From contig JAEESW010000003.1 in the NCBI GenBank assembly GCA_016290135.1, forward strand, positions 62,001 to 126,000: a stretch of 64,000 bases of DNA. Reading direction: 5' to 3'. Shown here piece by piece: positions 50,651 to 60,122 of the stretch (the stretch's first letter is position 1; the number at the start of each line of letters is the position of its first letter). The notes beneath the pieces are model-generated. The model was not told the origin of the DNA, ran no database searches, and saw only the letters and a list, made by a program, of their open reading frames with translations. The DNA is from a bacterium. Lineage in GTDB: Bacteria > UBP6 > UBA1177. Both the position numbers and the translations under genes were made by a program.

Positions 50651-53047
50651 ATGAAAAAAATCATCATTTTGATTATTTTTATTGCTGCGGTTTTTATGAC
50701 TGCAGGTTGCGGCAATTCTTCTTCGGGAGGTAAACTTCCGGAAGGAAACGATGATGACAGTCTGCACGGAGAGAGCGGAAAAGACGAAGATGAAGAAGAA
50801 ACCGAAGACGAAGATTATATAGTTTATCCTGCGACGAATGAAGCCTTTGTGTGCCGGAATTTCGATTCGTGCTATGACAACGAAGGTGAAATAGTTTGCC
50901 CTGAATACGGAGAGAAATTTTACGGTCAGGATGCGCAGTATTCAAAGCGCGGCTTCTGCACTAAAAGACATTTTTCGGTAAAGTCAGATGTGGAAAACGA
51001 AAAAGTGACAATTGACAACTATACCGGACTGGAGTGGACTTCTTCATTTCTTCCCGAAAGAACTTGGAAAGAGGCCTCTGATTCCTGCAAAAATCTTGAA
51101 TACGGCGGTTTCAGCGACTGGCGGCTTCCCACTCTTCCGGAAGCTTTTACTATTGCCGGATTGAACGATGAAGAGGCGGCAGAAAGCGGTTTTGAATATC
51201 GGCAGAACAGTTCCGATGATCTTTATTTTTGGACTTTATCATCGGATTATTCCGACTATTCGGGCAATTATTACCCGTATATTATCAAAGACCACAACGA
51301 TTCAGGAGAGGGGTCCGTATATGATGTTGAAACAACTATTGCACAGCAGGATGAGACACACATCCTGCGTTGTGTCCGAGGCGAAAAGTATGATACTTAT
51401 TCATTGCTTATAACGAAAAGTATAGCCGGAGACGAGGTTCTGGAAGGATCCAGTTACAAATTGCTGTGGCAGAAAAATCTTGAGACGGAAAAAAACTGGA
51501 AAGAAGCTCTTTCCTACTGCGAAAATCTTGAATATGCAGGGTTCAGCGACTGGAGATTGCCGAGCATAAACGAACTTTTCACGATGTATAATTACGAAAT
51601 CAGAAAATTTGCAGTGGAAATTACCGCTTATCCTTATATTTTCTGGTCTTCTTCGACAAAGATCGGATCCCCTGAAGAGGCTTATATCTTTTCAGCGCTC
51701 GGAGGTTACACCGAAACCCGGGAAAAAAATATAGGATACGGGACTTTCTGCGTCAGAGGCGGCGGACTTTGCGAGGGCGGCTTTTTCTGGAACGGCGAAG
51801 GATGCGTCGAAGATCCGTGCAGATCAGATCCGTGCAAAGATATTGAAAACGCTTTGGACGAGTGTTTCCCGAAAAGTGCGAAAAGATACCGCTGCGCCTG
51901 TGCTGAAGGTTTTTTCTGGGACGGAAAAAAGTGTGCAAGCCCATGCAAAGCCGATTCGTGCGAAGAGGGTGAAATTTGCATCGCGGAAAACCTCAAAACA
52001 TATTATTGCAAGAAGTGCCGTGAAGGATATCGCTTGGGGTCTGACGGCAAAAAGTGCGAAAAAATCGATGTCTCAAAAAATATCTGCACGGGGCAGAAGC
52101 TCTGTTACAAAAAAGAAAATTATAAATCTACAAGTAAAGGAGCAAAAGATTACGAAATGCCGTGCGCCGAAGAAGGGGAAGAACTTTTCGGGCAGGATTC
52201 GCAGTATGCAGGCAGAACCTGCACGCCTCTAAAGTTCACTTCGTCAGGCGGAATTATAGCAGAACACGCTACAGGTCTTAAATGGATCTCAACTGAAAAA
52301 CAGCTGAAGTACGAGGATGCAAAAGCGTACTGCGAAAATCTTGGAGAGGGATGGCGGTTGCCCGAGATATGGGAACTTGTGAACCTTGTCGATACAAACG
52401 ATTACAGCGGTCCTAAATTCTGGTCTGATTTGGGAATAAGCGCTTACCGCCTGATGTCAGGGACTTTGTACGGAGAAAATGTTCTGGCGGTTTGGATCGG
52501 TATGACTAAAGTGTATTCCACCGACTATGAAATGGATTTTATATGCGTGAAAGGAGAAAAACAGGAGCATTCTTCAAAGTTTGAAATATCGGAAAACAAC
52601 GGAGAGGAAACAGTGAAAGACCACGCAACCGATCTTGTCTGGCAGAAGTCGAACGCTCCGTCACCGCTGAATTGGGCAGATGCTCTTGCCTACTGCGAGA
52701 ATCTTGAATATGCAGGCTTTGCAGACTGGAGACTGCCTAACAGAAACGAGCTTTTTTCACTCGTAAACTATGAAAAACCGGATATGGCCACCTATTTTCC
52801 TGATATGGACAAGTTGAATTCCGTTTTCTGGAGTTCCACAACCAATATTGCAACAACGGACGATTGTTTGAGAAAAGTGCGCGATTACGGGGACGACGAC
52901 GATTATTATGATGACGAGTATGATGATGATGACGAGTATGATTACTATTATTATGACAACGAAGCGTGGTATGTGAACTTCAAGGAAGGAATTGTTGGTC
53001 GGGAAGACAAGGGAGAAAACTACATTAGTGTAAAATGTGTGAGATAA
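50651..53047 (+). CDS. Multi-DUF1566 surface lipoprotein with EGF-like modules
   Basis: 798 aa. Lipobox MTAGC (Cys19), acidic linker, then four DUF1566/Lcl-type units, each with a 'CxNLEYxGFxDWRLP' core (e.g. CKNLEYGGFSDWRLPTLPE, CENLEYAGFSDWRLPSINE, CENLGEGWRLPE, CENLEYAGFADWRLPNRNE). Two Cys-rich EGF-like modules lie between units 2 and 3 (~residues 370-475). Near the C-terminus is an Asp/Tyr low-complexity stretch rich in DDYYDDEYDDDD. ATG preceded by GGAGAAAAAG. Probably an adhesin-like or structural surface protein. Confidence 0.83.
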   Translation: MKKIIILIIFIAAVFMTAGCGNSSSGGKLPEGNDDDSLHGESGKDEDEEETEDEDYIVYPATNEAFVCRNFDSCYDNEGEIVCPEYGEKFYGQDAQYSKRGFCTKRHFSVKSDVENEKVTIDNYTGLEWTSSFLPERTWKEASDSCKNLEYGGFSDWRLPTLPEAFTIAGLNDEEAAESGFEYRQNSSDDLYFWTLSSDYSDYSGNYYPYIIKDHNDSGEGSVYDVETTIAQQDETHILRCVRGEKYDTYSLLITKSIAGDEVLEGSSYKLLWQKNLETEKNWKEALSYCENLEYAGFSDWRLPSINELFTMYNYEIRKFAVEITAYPYIFWSSSTKIGSPEEAYIFSALGGYTETREKNIGYGTFCVRGGGLCEGGFFWNGEGCVEDPCRSDPCKDIENALDECFPKSAKRYRCACAEGFFWDGKKCASPCKADSCEEGEICIAENLKTYYCKKCREGYRLGSDGKKCEKIDVSKNICTGQKLCYKKENYKSTSKGAKDYEMPCAEEGEELFGQDSQYAGRTCTPLKFTSSGGIIAEHATGLKWISTEKQLKYEDAKAYCENLGEGWRLPEIWELVNLVDTNDYSGPKFWSDLGISAYRLMSGTLYGENVLAVWIGMTKVYSTDYEMDFICVKGEKQEHSSKFEISENNGEETVKDHATDLVWQKSNAPSPLNWADALAYCENLEYAGFADWRLPNRNELFSLVNYEKPDMATYFPDMDKLNSVFWSSTTNIATTDDCLRKVRDYGDDDDYYDDEYDDDDEYDYYYYDNEAWYVNFKEGIVGREDKGENYISVKCVR

Positions 53048-53108
53048 CGGTTTTTTAGAGCTTGCAAAAGGTTCTGCAATCACACTGGTTTTGATTTTTG
53101 AGGAAAAA

Positions 53109-54833
53109 ATGAAAAAAATCACGGTTTTGGTTTTTCTTGCGGTTTTCTTTTTTTCTGCGTGCGGCGGCGAAAAAAAAGAGTCGGAGAGTGAAACGAACGA
53201 CAGCGACGGTGATACGGCTGAAAGTGAATCTCCCGATTATGACGAAGATGCTCAGGAAGAAGAGTTGAAATGCACAGGTCTTTCAGTTGACTGGAAAACT
53301 TTTAAACAGGTTAATATCATTATTTTTGAAGCTGATGCGAGCCTCGGCGATCCTTCACTTGATGACAAATTGAGAATAACTTTTCACGAAGATAAGGACG
53401 GCCGCTTCGGTTTTTTGCCGGGAACTTACGATCTTGGGGTGTACCCGAACACCAACTATTCATCCTGCATCGAATGCGTTCTGCTTTTTCAGGACTATGT
53501 CGAATACGCTGATCCTGACGAAAACAGTCCGAAAGGCTACTATAAGAAAACTTTTTTCCAGAAAAGCGGAACTTTGGATATCGACGAAGATCTTTATCAG
53601 AATATCGCAGGAACGATATCGGCAAAATTCGTCGAAGTCACTATTGATCCTGATACTGATGTTTCAACTGTTGTGGACGGCGGGGAGTGTTACGAAATCG
53701 AAAGCGGTTCTTTTGACAGCGGTCTGTGCCGGCCTGACTGCACGGGAAAAGTCTGCGGCAGCAACGGCTGCAGAGGAACATGCGGAAGCTGCGGAGACCT
53801 TGCATGCAGTGCTGATCAGACGCAGTGTGCTCCGTATGAATGCGAGACTATCGACGAAATCGGGAAATTCACAAAGGAGTATCATGAATTTTCAAGTTTT
53901 CCGTATTCATATAAAGCAGATGTTGCAGGCGACGCTCTCGGAGACGCTTCTTCAGAAGGTCTTCTGGCAATTAATTTCAGAAAAGACAGTTCTATTTCTG
54001 CCGGCAGCCTAAACCTTGTCAGCCATGTCGGTCTGTGTGATCAGTGTATTTACTTGTATGAAGACAGGGGGGCTGAGGGAGGAAAAACGTATTTCCAGCA
54101 GAGCGGAGAACTCGTTTTTGAAGAAGTTGATGAGGAAACTTTTGATTCACAAGGTCACGGAAGCGTGCGGCTTGTTGAATATGACATGGAAGACTATGTT
54201 CCGTTAAGCGGAGGAAAATGCTACGAAATCCCGAATCTGACATGGGATACTTTCTGCTATCCGGACTGCTCAGGCAAAATCTGCGGCGATGACGGCTGCG
54301 GCGGAATCTGCGGGGAGGGTTGCGGAAAAGACGAATACTGCAATGCTGAACAGACAGAGTGTCTGCCTTATGAAAACTGCACGAAAATCACACTTGCCGA
54401 AGAATATGAATATTTCGATTACAACTACGACTACGACACGACTTATACACCGAACACGGGAGATCCTGAAATCGAAGATCTGTTCCGCATAGATATCCGT
54501 ATTCCGATACCGCCGGAAAATTTAGAAACCCAGTATTCGGCATCGGAATTTGATCTTTACGGTTCCGATTACGGTGACAGCGACGTACGTATTCTGGTTT
54601 ACGAAGACAGAGGGGAGGACGGTGCCAAAACTTATTTCCAGCAGAAAGGTCGGATCGCCTTCAGAACGAAAGAAGACTTGATAAGTCACGACATAGAAGT
54701 TACTGCAACGATCGAAGACCTGAGACTTGTCGAAAGCGAAATAGACTCTTTCTATTCGCATGCAGTTCCCGTTGTCGGCGGCTCATGTCTTGAATTGAAC
54801 GATACGACGATAGGCTACACGATTGAAAACTGA
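53109..54833 (+). CDS. Surface lipoprotein with three beta modules and Cys-rich linkers
   Basis: 574 aa. Lipobox FFSAC (Cys17). Three homologous beta-rich modules (~60-215, ~255-390, ~425-570), each containing a 'YEDRGxEGxKTYFQQxG' or equivalent segment and closing on GGxCYE- or GGSCLE-type motifs. They are joined by Cys-rich linkers CTGKVCGSNGCRGTCGSC and CSGKICGDDGCGGICGEGC, a module type common in deltaproteobacterial exported proteins. Start with GAGG before ATG at 53109. Function unknown. Confidence 0.78.
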   Translation: MKKITVLVFLAVFFFSACGGEKKESESETNDSDGDTAESESPDYDEDAQEEELKCTGLSVDWKTFKQVNIIIFEADASLGDPSLDDKLRITFHEDKDGRFGFLPGTYDLGVYPNTNYSSCIECVLLFQDYVEYADPDENSPKGYYKKTFFQKSGTLDIDEDLYQNIAGTISAKFVEVTIDPDTDVSTVVDGGECYEIESGSFDSGLCRPDCTGKVCGSNGCRGTCGSCGDLACSADQTQCAPYECETIDEIGKFTKEYHEFSSFPYSYKADVAGDALGDASSEGLLAINFRKDSSISAGSLNLVSHVGLCDQCIYLYEDRGAEGGKTYFQQSGELVFEEVDEETFDSQGHGSVRLVEYDMEDYVPLSGGKCYEIPNLTWDTFCYPDCSGKICGDDGCGGICGEGCGKDEYCNAEQTECLPYENCTKITLAEEYEYFDYNYDYDTTYTPNTGDPEIEDLFRIDIRIPIPPENLETQYSASEFDLYGSDYGDSDVRILVYEDRGEDGAKTYFQQKGRIAFRTKEDLISHDIEVTATIEDLRLVESEIDSFYSHAVPVVGGSCLELNDTTIGYTIEN

Positions 54834-54852
54834 CAGATTCATGGAGAAAAAA

Positions 54853-55437
54853 ATGAAAAAAATCGTGATTTTATCTTTAGTTTTTCTTTTTTTGGTTTCC
54901 TGCGGCGAAACGAAAAACGCTGCTCCGGCTGCTGAAAAGCCGGTAAAACCTGCGGAAACGGCGAAAACAGAGGACGAGATTGAAGTCAAAGGGCTTGAAA
55001 ACGAGATTTTGGGCGAAGATTTTGAAAAAGGGAAAAACATCCATGCGTTCGAGATGGTCTCTATCAAAAGCGGCGAAAAGGTGAAATTCGGCGATTTCAA
55101 AGGAAAGAGGATCCTTGTCGATTTCTGGGCAAGCTGGTGCGAGCCGTGCATCGCGATGTTCCCCGAGCTCAATAAACTGAAAAAAGAGTATGAAGACGGA
55201 AAGCAGACGCTGAAGATCCTTTCGGTGAGCGTCGATCCGATGCCCGGGAAGATCAAAAAGATCATCGCGGACAAAAACGCCCAGTTCGATGTCCTGCAGG
55301 CTCCGGAATCGCTTGCTGAATCGGGCGTGATCATGCCTTACATGGTCCTTGCCGACGAAAACGGGAAGGTTATCGAGACGATTTCGGGCAAACACACCTA
55401 CGAAGAGTTCGAAAAAATCATAAACAGCGGAAAATAA
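54853..55437 (+). CDS. TlpA/ResA-type thioredoxin-like lipoprotein
   Basis: 194 aa. Lipobox FLVSC (Cys16), a 45-residue charged linker, then a TlpA/AhpC-like thioredoxin domain: KFGDFKGKRILVDFWASWCEPC with the CEPC active site, MFPELNKLKKEY, and VIMPYMVLADENGK with the cis-Pro. A membrane-attached extracytoplasmic thiol-disulfide oxidoreductase. ATG at 54853 is 10 bases after GGAG. It follows two Cys-rich lipoprotein genes and may help with their disulfides (inference). Confidence 0.88.
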   Translation: MKKIVILSLVFLFLVSCGETKNAAPAAEKPVKPAETAKTEDEIEVKGLENEILGEDFEKGKNIHAFEMVSIKSGEKVKFGDFKGKRILVDFWASWCEPCIAMFPELNKLKKEYEDGKQTLKILSVSVDPMPGKIKKIIADKNAQFDVLQAPESLAESGVIMPYMVLADENGKVIETISGKHTYEEFEKIINSGK

Positions 55438-55512
55438 CTTGTTTTCCGGTCGTTTTTGTGCGATTTATGCAGGCAGTTTGGCTGTTTTAACAATTTCAGA
55501 TAGGAGAGTGAC

Positions 55513-56634
55513 ATGGTAAAAGTCGGTGACAACATCAAAGCTATTTCCCCTTACAAACCAGGTAAACCTATTTCGGAAGTCGAAAGGGAGCTCGGTCTTA
55601 CTTCCGCTATCAAACTTGCAAGCAACGAAAACCCGACAGGCATCAGCCCGAAAGTGCGCGAGGCTCTCATCAACGCTGTTTCGGAGCTTAACTACTATCC
55701 GGACGGTAACGCGTATTATCTTAAGAACGCGATAGTTGAGTACCACAAAACCAAAGGCGAAGAGATAAAATTCGAAGAGGTTTTTGTAGGAAACGGCTCG
55801 AATGAAGTCATCGACATCGCGATCAGGACTCTCATCAAAGGCGACGAGGAAGTCGTTCTTTCAGAGCAGGGTTTTGTCGCTTACGAACTCATTCTCAAGG
55901 CTGCCGACATCAAAATGAAACTCGTTCCGCAGACGAAGGAACACGTTGTCGATATCGACGGGCTCATCGCGGCCGTAACGCCGAAAACAAAGATGATCTG
56001 CCTCATCAACCCGAACAACCCGACCGGAACATACTACCCGAAGGCTCAGTTCGAAAAACTCCTCAAAACGGTTCCTCAGGAAGTCGTTCTCGTTGTTGAC
56101 GAGGCTTACTTCGATTTTGCCGATGCTCCCGACTATCCGAACGGTTTTGACTACAGGAACATGCACCCGAACATGATCATCTGCAGAACGCTTTCAAAGG
56201 CTTTCGGCCTCAGCGGGATCAGGCTGGGTTACGCAGTTTCGACTCCTGAAATAGTTGACTACATGAACCGCGTCAGAGAGCCTTTCAACACGAACCTGCT
56301 CGCTCAGGTCGCAGGGATCGCCGCTTTCAAGGATACGGACTACCTGAAAAACGCGATCAGAGTCAACAAGGAAGGGAAGGAGTATCTCTACAAAGAGTTC
56401 GACAGACTTAGTGTTGAATATCTCCCGACACAGGGCAATTTCATGCTCTTCAAAGTCAGCGAAGAGACGACTTCAGGCCGCGACTGCTATGACTATCTTC
56501 TTCACAAAGGCGTCATCGTCAGACCCGTTGCGAACTACGGTTTCCCGAACTGGCTCAGACTTTCGATCGGTCTCAAAGAGCAGAACGAGACTTTCATTAA
56601 ATACTTCGAAGAATATCTTAAAACGATCCGCTGA
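55513..56634 (+). CDS. hisC: Histidinol-phosphate aminotransferase
   Basis: 373 aa fold-type I PLP enzyme of histidine biosynthesis (imidazole-acetol phosphate to histidinol phosphate). Visible: SNENPTGISPKV, NYYPDGNAYYLK, GNGSNEVIDI, NPNNPTGTY, DEAYFDFAD and the PLP lysine in TLSKAFGLSGIRLGY. AGGAGAG precedes the ATG. No other his gene is adjacent, so a broader aromatic aminotransferase activity cannot be excluded. Confidence 0.92.
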   Translation: MVKVGDNIKAISPYKPGKPISEVERELGLTSAIKLASNENPTGISPKVREALINAVSELNYYPDGNAYYLKNAIVEYHKTKGEEIKFEEVFVGNGSNEVIDIAIRTLIKGDEEVVLSEQGFVAYELILKAADIKMKLVPQTKEHVVDIDGLIAAVTPKTKMICLINPNNPTGTYYPKAQFEKLLKTVPQEVVLVVDEAYFDFADAPDYPNGFDYRNMHPNMIICRTLSKAFGLSGIRLGYAVSTPEIVDYMNRVREPFNTNLLAQVAGIAAFKDTDYLKNAIRVNKEGKEYLYKEFDRLSVEYLPTQGNFMLFKVSEETTSGRDCYDYLLHKGVIVRPVANYGFPNWLRLSIGLKEQNETFIKYFEEYLKTIR

Positions 56635-56647
56635 TTTTGCTGAATAA

Positions 56648-57100
56648 CTATCTGACCCCGGTGCTTCCGAAGCCGCCGGCCGATCTTTCAGTATCGGAAA
56701 TTTCCAAAACTGTCTCAAAAGCCGCCTGAGTGACCGGAGAAACGACAAGCTGCGCGATACGGTCTCCCTTTTTAACTTCAAAAACTTTGTCAGACATATT
56801 GGCTAAGATCACTTTGATCTCACCGCGGTAGTCGCTGTCGACTGTGCCGGGCGAATTGAGGACGAAAACGCCGTTTTTTGCGGCAAGTCCGCTGCGGCTT
56901 CTGACCTGGATCTCGAAATTTTCCGGAATTTCAGGGAATACACCTGTTGAAATGAGCTTCCAACTATTCGGATCTATTGAACAATTTTCGTTTGAACAGA
57001 TATCGGCTCCGGCAGCTCCCGCAGTTTTGTATTCCGGGAGAGCCGCCCCGTCAGCCAGTTTGAATTTTATTGAAATTTTATTTGCGATTGTCTCTGCCAC
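56648..57100 (-). CDS. dut: dUTP pyrophosphatase
   Basis: 150 aa trimeric dUTPase. The five motifs are present: AGADICS (1), RSRSGLAAKNG (2), GTVDSDYRGEI (3), GDRIAQLVV (4), RSAGGFGSTG (5). No ATG precedes motif 1; GTG at 57100 is chosen because GGAG lies six bases upstream and the resulting length is typical. This start lies 23 bases inside the 3' end of pnp, so translation is probably coupled. Confidence 0.9.
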   Translation of the reverse strand: MAETIANKISIKFKLADGAALPEYKTAGAAGADICSNENCSIDPNSWKLISTGVFPEIPENFEIQVRSRSGLAAKNGVFVLNSPGTVDSDYRGEIKVILANMSDKVFEVKKGDRIAQLVVSPVTQAAFETVLEISDTERSAGGFGSTGVR

Positions 57101-59303
57101 CGCGGTCTCCGCCTCTGCGCTCCCCGTTTCTGGAATCGTCTCTCGGTCTCGGCGGTCTCGAAGGTCTTTCTTTTGTCCAGTCTTTGTCAAAGTCGCCCGG
57201 TTTCATGCTGAGCTTGAATTTTCCGCCAGCTTCTATTTCGGTGACTATTACTCTGACTTTCTGACCTAAGTGCAGATAATCATTTACGTTTTCAACTCTT
57301 TCATCGGAGATCTTGCTGACATGGAGAAGACCGGTAGTGCCTCTCCAGATCTCTACGAATGCGCCGTATTCTTCGATCCTCGTAACTTCGCCTTCATAGA
57401 CTTTGCCGAGTTCGACATCGTCGGTGAACGATTTTACGAGAGCGAGAGTCGCGCTGAGCACCTGCTGATTCTTTGCTGCGATCGTAACGGTCCCGTCCTG
57501 CTCGACTTCGACGTCTGCGCCGGTCTCTTCAACGATCGATTTGATATTTTTGCCGCCTGTTCCGATAAGGTCTTTGATCTTGTCGACATCGATCTTGATC
57601 TGGCAGAGTTTCGGAGCGTTCGGGCTGAGTTCAGGTCTCGGTTCAGCTATAGCCTTTTCCATTTCGCCGATGATGTGCATCCTGCCGACTTTCGCCTGAA
57701 GCATTGCTCTTTCCATGACTTCTTTCGGAAGTCCTTTGATCTTGATATCCATCTGGATCGCCGTGATGCCGTCTTTCGAACCTGCGACTTTGAAATCCAT
57801 GTCGCCCAAGTGGTCTTCATCGCCTAAAATATCGGAAAGGATGTAGAAATCGTCTCCGTCCTGGATGAGTCCCATCGCGATGCCCGCAACGTGTTTTTTG
57901 ACCGGAACACCGGCATCCATAAGTGCAAGCGAGCCTGAGCATACTGTTGCCTGGGATGAGGAACCGTTCGATTCCATGATCTCGGAAACGAGTCTGACAG
58001 TGTAGGGGAACTCTTCTTTCGGCGGGATTATTGCGGAAAGTGCTCTTTCAGCCAGATTGCCGTGACCGAGTTCTCTTCTTCCCGGAGATTTGAGTCTTGC
58101 GACTTCGCCGACCGAGAAAGGCGGGAAATTGTAGTGGAGCATGAAGCGTTTGCTTGCCCCTTCGGTAACGGTGTCGACTTTCTGTTCGTCTTTGCCGATG
58201 CCGAGTGTGAGAACGCCGAGCGACTGGGTCTCGCCGCGTGTGAAAACAGCGGAACCGTGAGTCATCGGAAGAACGCCGAGGTCGATCGTGATCGGTCTGA
58301 TCGAAGTGAGGTCACGGCCGTCGATCCTTCTGTTTTCGGTGATGATCTGATGTCTCATCGCATATTTGAGGTAGTCTTCGAAGAAGGTCTTTGCGCGGGT
58401 GATGACGGTCTGAGGTTCGTCAATATTCATGAAATCCGCGCCTTCTTCGATCTTTTGGGTGACTCTTTCGACAAGTTCAGCCTTCGCTTCGTCAAGAAGT
58501 GCGTATCTTTTGAGTTTTTCGGTCGTCGAAAGTGCCTCTTTTACGATCTCTTCACAGGTTTCGTGGACGAATTTTTCAAGATTTTCATCTTTTACTTTTA
58601 CAACTTCCGCCCTTTTTACCGGGTTGATCTGTTTTGCAAGTTTGTCCTGCATTTCAAGAAGCGGCTGGATCGCCTTGTGACCAAGTTCTATCGCGTGGGT
58701 CATATCTTCTTCGCTTACTTCTTTCGATTCGCCTTCTACCATGACGATCGAGTCGTAGTTTCCTGCGACCGTGATGTCGATGTCGTAGTCGTCATCATCG
58801 CTGACAGCCGGATTTATCATGAATTCGCCGTTCTTTCTTACGACCCTGCATCCTGCTACCGGACCGTTGAAAGGAATGTCGGAGATCATAAGCGCCGCGG
58901 AAGCAGCCGTGATCGACATTACTCTCGGATCACAGTTCGGGTCGAAGCTCAGAAGGTTTACAAGGATCTGTGTTTCGTTGGTGAACCAGTCTGCAAACAT
59001 CGGTCTGAGCGGTCTGTCTATAAGTCTTGACGTGAGTTTTTCCTGAGTGCTCGGCTGAGATTCTCTCTTCAAAAATCCGCCGGGGAATCTTCCTGCAGCA
59101 TAGAATTTTTCGGTGTAGTCAACGGTAAGCGGGAAGAAATCGCTGTCAGCTACAGGGTCTCCTTTTGCCGCAACGACTGTCGCAAGGACTACCGTTCCGC
59201 CGTAGTTGCACCAGATCGCGCCGTCAGCCTGTTTCGCATATCTGCCTGTCGTGAGTGATAAATCTTTGCCGTTAAAAACAATAGATTCTTTTACTTGATT
59301 CAT
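57078..59303 (-). CDS. pnp: Polyribonucleotide nucleotidyltransferase (PNPase)
   Basis: 741 aa phosphorolytic 3'-5' exoribonuclease. Two RNase PH domains (first with FPLTVDYTEKFYAAGRFPGG, cut; second with RRIDGRDLTSIRPI, FTRGETQSL and GDGDDFYILSDILGDEDHLGDMDF, cut), then KH (~555-615, DLIGTGGKNIKSI) and S1 (~620-690, GEVTRIEEYGAFVEI), and an Arg/Gly/Pro-rich tail that may bind RNA or RNase E. ATG follows GAGGCAAA. Follows rpsO by 61 bases as in most bacteria. Confidence 0.96.
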   Translation of the reverse strand: MNQVKESIVFNGKDLSLTTGRYAKQADGAIWCNYGGTVVLATVVAAKGDPVADSDFFPLTVDYTEKFYAAGRFPGGFLKRESQPSTQEKLTSRLIDRPLRPMFADWFTNETQILVNLLSFDPNCDPRVMSITAASAALMISDIPFNGPVAGCRVVRKNGEFMINPAVSDDDDYDIDITVAGNYDSIVMVEGESKEVSEEDMTHAIELGHKAIQPLLEMQDKLAKQINPVKRAEVVKVKDENLEKFVHETCEEIVKEALSTTEKLKRYALLDEAKAELVERVTQKIEEGADFMNIDEPQTVITRAKTFFEDYLKYAMRHQIITENRRIDGRDLTSIRPITIDLGVLPMTHGSAVFTRGETQSLGVLTLGIGKDEQKVDTVTEGASKRFMLHYNFPPFSVGEVARLKSPGRRELGHGNLAERALSAIIPPKEEFPYTVRLVSEIMESNGSSSQATVCSGSLALMDAGVPVKKHVAGIAMGLIQDGDDFYILSDILGDEDHLGDMDFKVAGSKDGITAIQMDIKIKGLPKEVMERAMLQAKVGRMHIIGEMEKAIAEPRPELSPNAPKLCQIKIDVDKIKDLIGTGGKNIKSIVEETGADVEVEQDGTVTIAAKNQQVLSATLALVKSFTDDVELGKVYEGEVTRIEEYGAFVEIWRGTTGLLHVSKISDERVENVNDYLHLGQKVRVIVTEIEAGGKFKLSMKPGDFDKDWTKERPSRPPRPRDDSRNGERRGGDRGGRDNRK

Positions 59304-59364
59304 TTTGCCTCTTTAAAAAATAGATTGTGTTTTGAAAACTGGAAACGCGAAAGGAAGCTGTCGA

Positions 59365-59631
59365 TTACTTACGCAAACCAAGTTCTTTAATAAGTGCCGT
59401 ATATCTGTCAAAACTGTTCCCCTTGATGTAGTTGAGAAGTTTCTGTCTTCTGCCAACCATCTTGAGAAGTCCGAGTCTTGAGTGATTGTCTTTCTGATGC
59501 GTCTTAAAATGTTCCGTAAGTTCATTGATTCTAGCCGTAAGAATCGCGACCTGAACCTCAGGCGAACCAGTGTCGCCTTCTTTTGTTGCGAACTGAGCGA
59601 TAACAGCTGATTTTTTTTCTTTATCAAGCAT
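59365..59631 (-). CDS. rpsO: 30S ribosomal protein S15
   Basis: 88 aa, exactly the usual S15 length. Signature [21 protein letters not shown] and [20 protein letters not shown] (both standard S15 regions) are clear. GGAGG lies eight bases before ATG. Heads the rpsO-pnp-dut group, driven by the promoter at 59674-59701. Confidence 0.97.
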   Translation of the reverse strand: MLDKEKKSAVIAQFATKEGDTGSPEVQVAILTARINELTEHFKTHQKDNHSRLGLLKMVGRRQKLLNYIKGNSFDRYTALIKELGLRK

Positions 59632-59673
59632 ACCCTAAATCCTCCAATAACAAGGGTCAAAAAAAACGCGGGA

Positions 59674-59701
59674 ATTATACGAAAGAGCGGGCAAAAGTCA
59701 A
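59674..59701 (-). promoter_or_regulatory. Promoter of rpsO-pnp-dut
   Basis: Minus strand: -35 TTGACT (59696-59701), 16-bp spacer, -10 TATAAT (59674-59679); leader ~35 bases. Confidence 0.8.
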
Positions 59702-59800
59702 AAAAATTGTTTCCCGAACAATCGTTGTGATAAAATAATTTAATAAAATCAATTGATTGTGTACGTAGTAGTTGTGAGAAAGAAATTCGTAAATTGGATT

Positions 59801-60055
59801 TTAGAAAAGACCGCAGGCTTGGAAAAGTTCATTCACAGCATCGCTGCAGTCAACATTCTGCTTGCTGCCTTTACAGTTGTACTTTTTGCCTTCATACTCG
59901 TACCATGCACTGCCGCCTTCATTTGCACAGACTTTGTAGTTGCAGTCGGGATTGTTGCCGTCTTCACAGTGAGTTGAACCGCTGTCGCTGCCACCGCATG
60001 AAACAAGCGCAAATGTGCCGAATGCAAAAAGGGTTACTGCCAAAAACTTCTTCAT
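59801..60055 (-). CDS. Small Cys-rich lipoprotein
   Basis: 84 aa. Lipobox ALVSC (Cys20); the mature 64 residues contain six further Cys (CEDGNNPDC, CANEGG, NCKGSK, CSDAVN, ACGLF), so three disulfides are likely. The segment WYEYEGKKYNCKGS recurs in no other protein here. AGGAGGTTT precedes ATG. Strong own promoter (60095-60122). Function unknown. Confidence 0.8.
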   Translation of the reverse strand: MKKFLAVTLFAFGTFALVSCGGSDSGSTHCEDGNNPDCNYKVCANEGGSAWYEYEGKKYNCKGSKQNVDCSDAVNELFQACGLF

Positions 60056-60094
60056 GATAAACCTCCTAAAGTTAAAAAATCACAAAAACACGAT

Positions 60095-60122
60095 ATTTTA
60101 GCTGGGAACGGATCGTTGTCAA
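60095..60122 (-). promoter_or_regulatory. Promoter of the small Cys-rich lipoprotein
   Basis: Minus strand: -35 TTGACA (60117-60122), 16-bp spacer, -10 TAAAAT (60095-60100). The -35 box overlaps the stop codon region of the upstream gene. Confidence 0.78.

Noticed and set aside
49681-50715. Minus-strand open frame of 344 codons over the hndD end and terminator
   Set aside because: It runs through the hnd terminator and into the next gene's signal peptide region, and is antisense to hndD; no protein family recognised.
58062-59030. Plus-strand open frame of 322 codons inside pnp
   Set aside because: Antisense shadow of pnp caused by its codon usage; composition is aberrant (Phe, Arg, Asp, Val rich).
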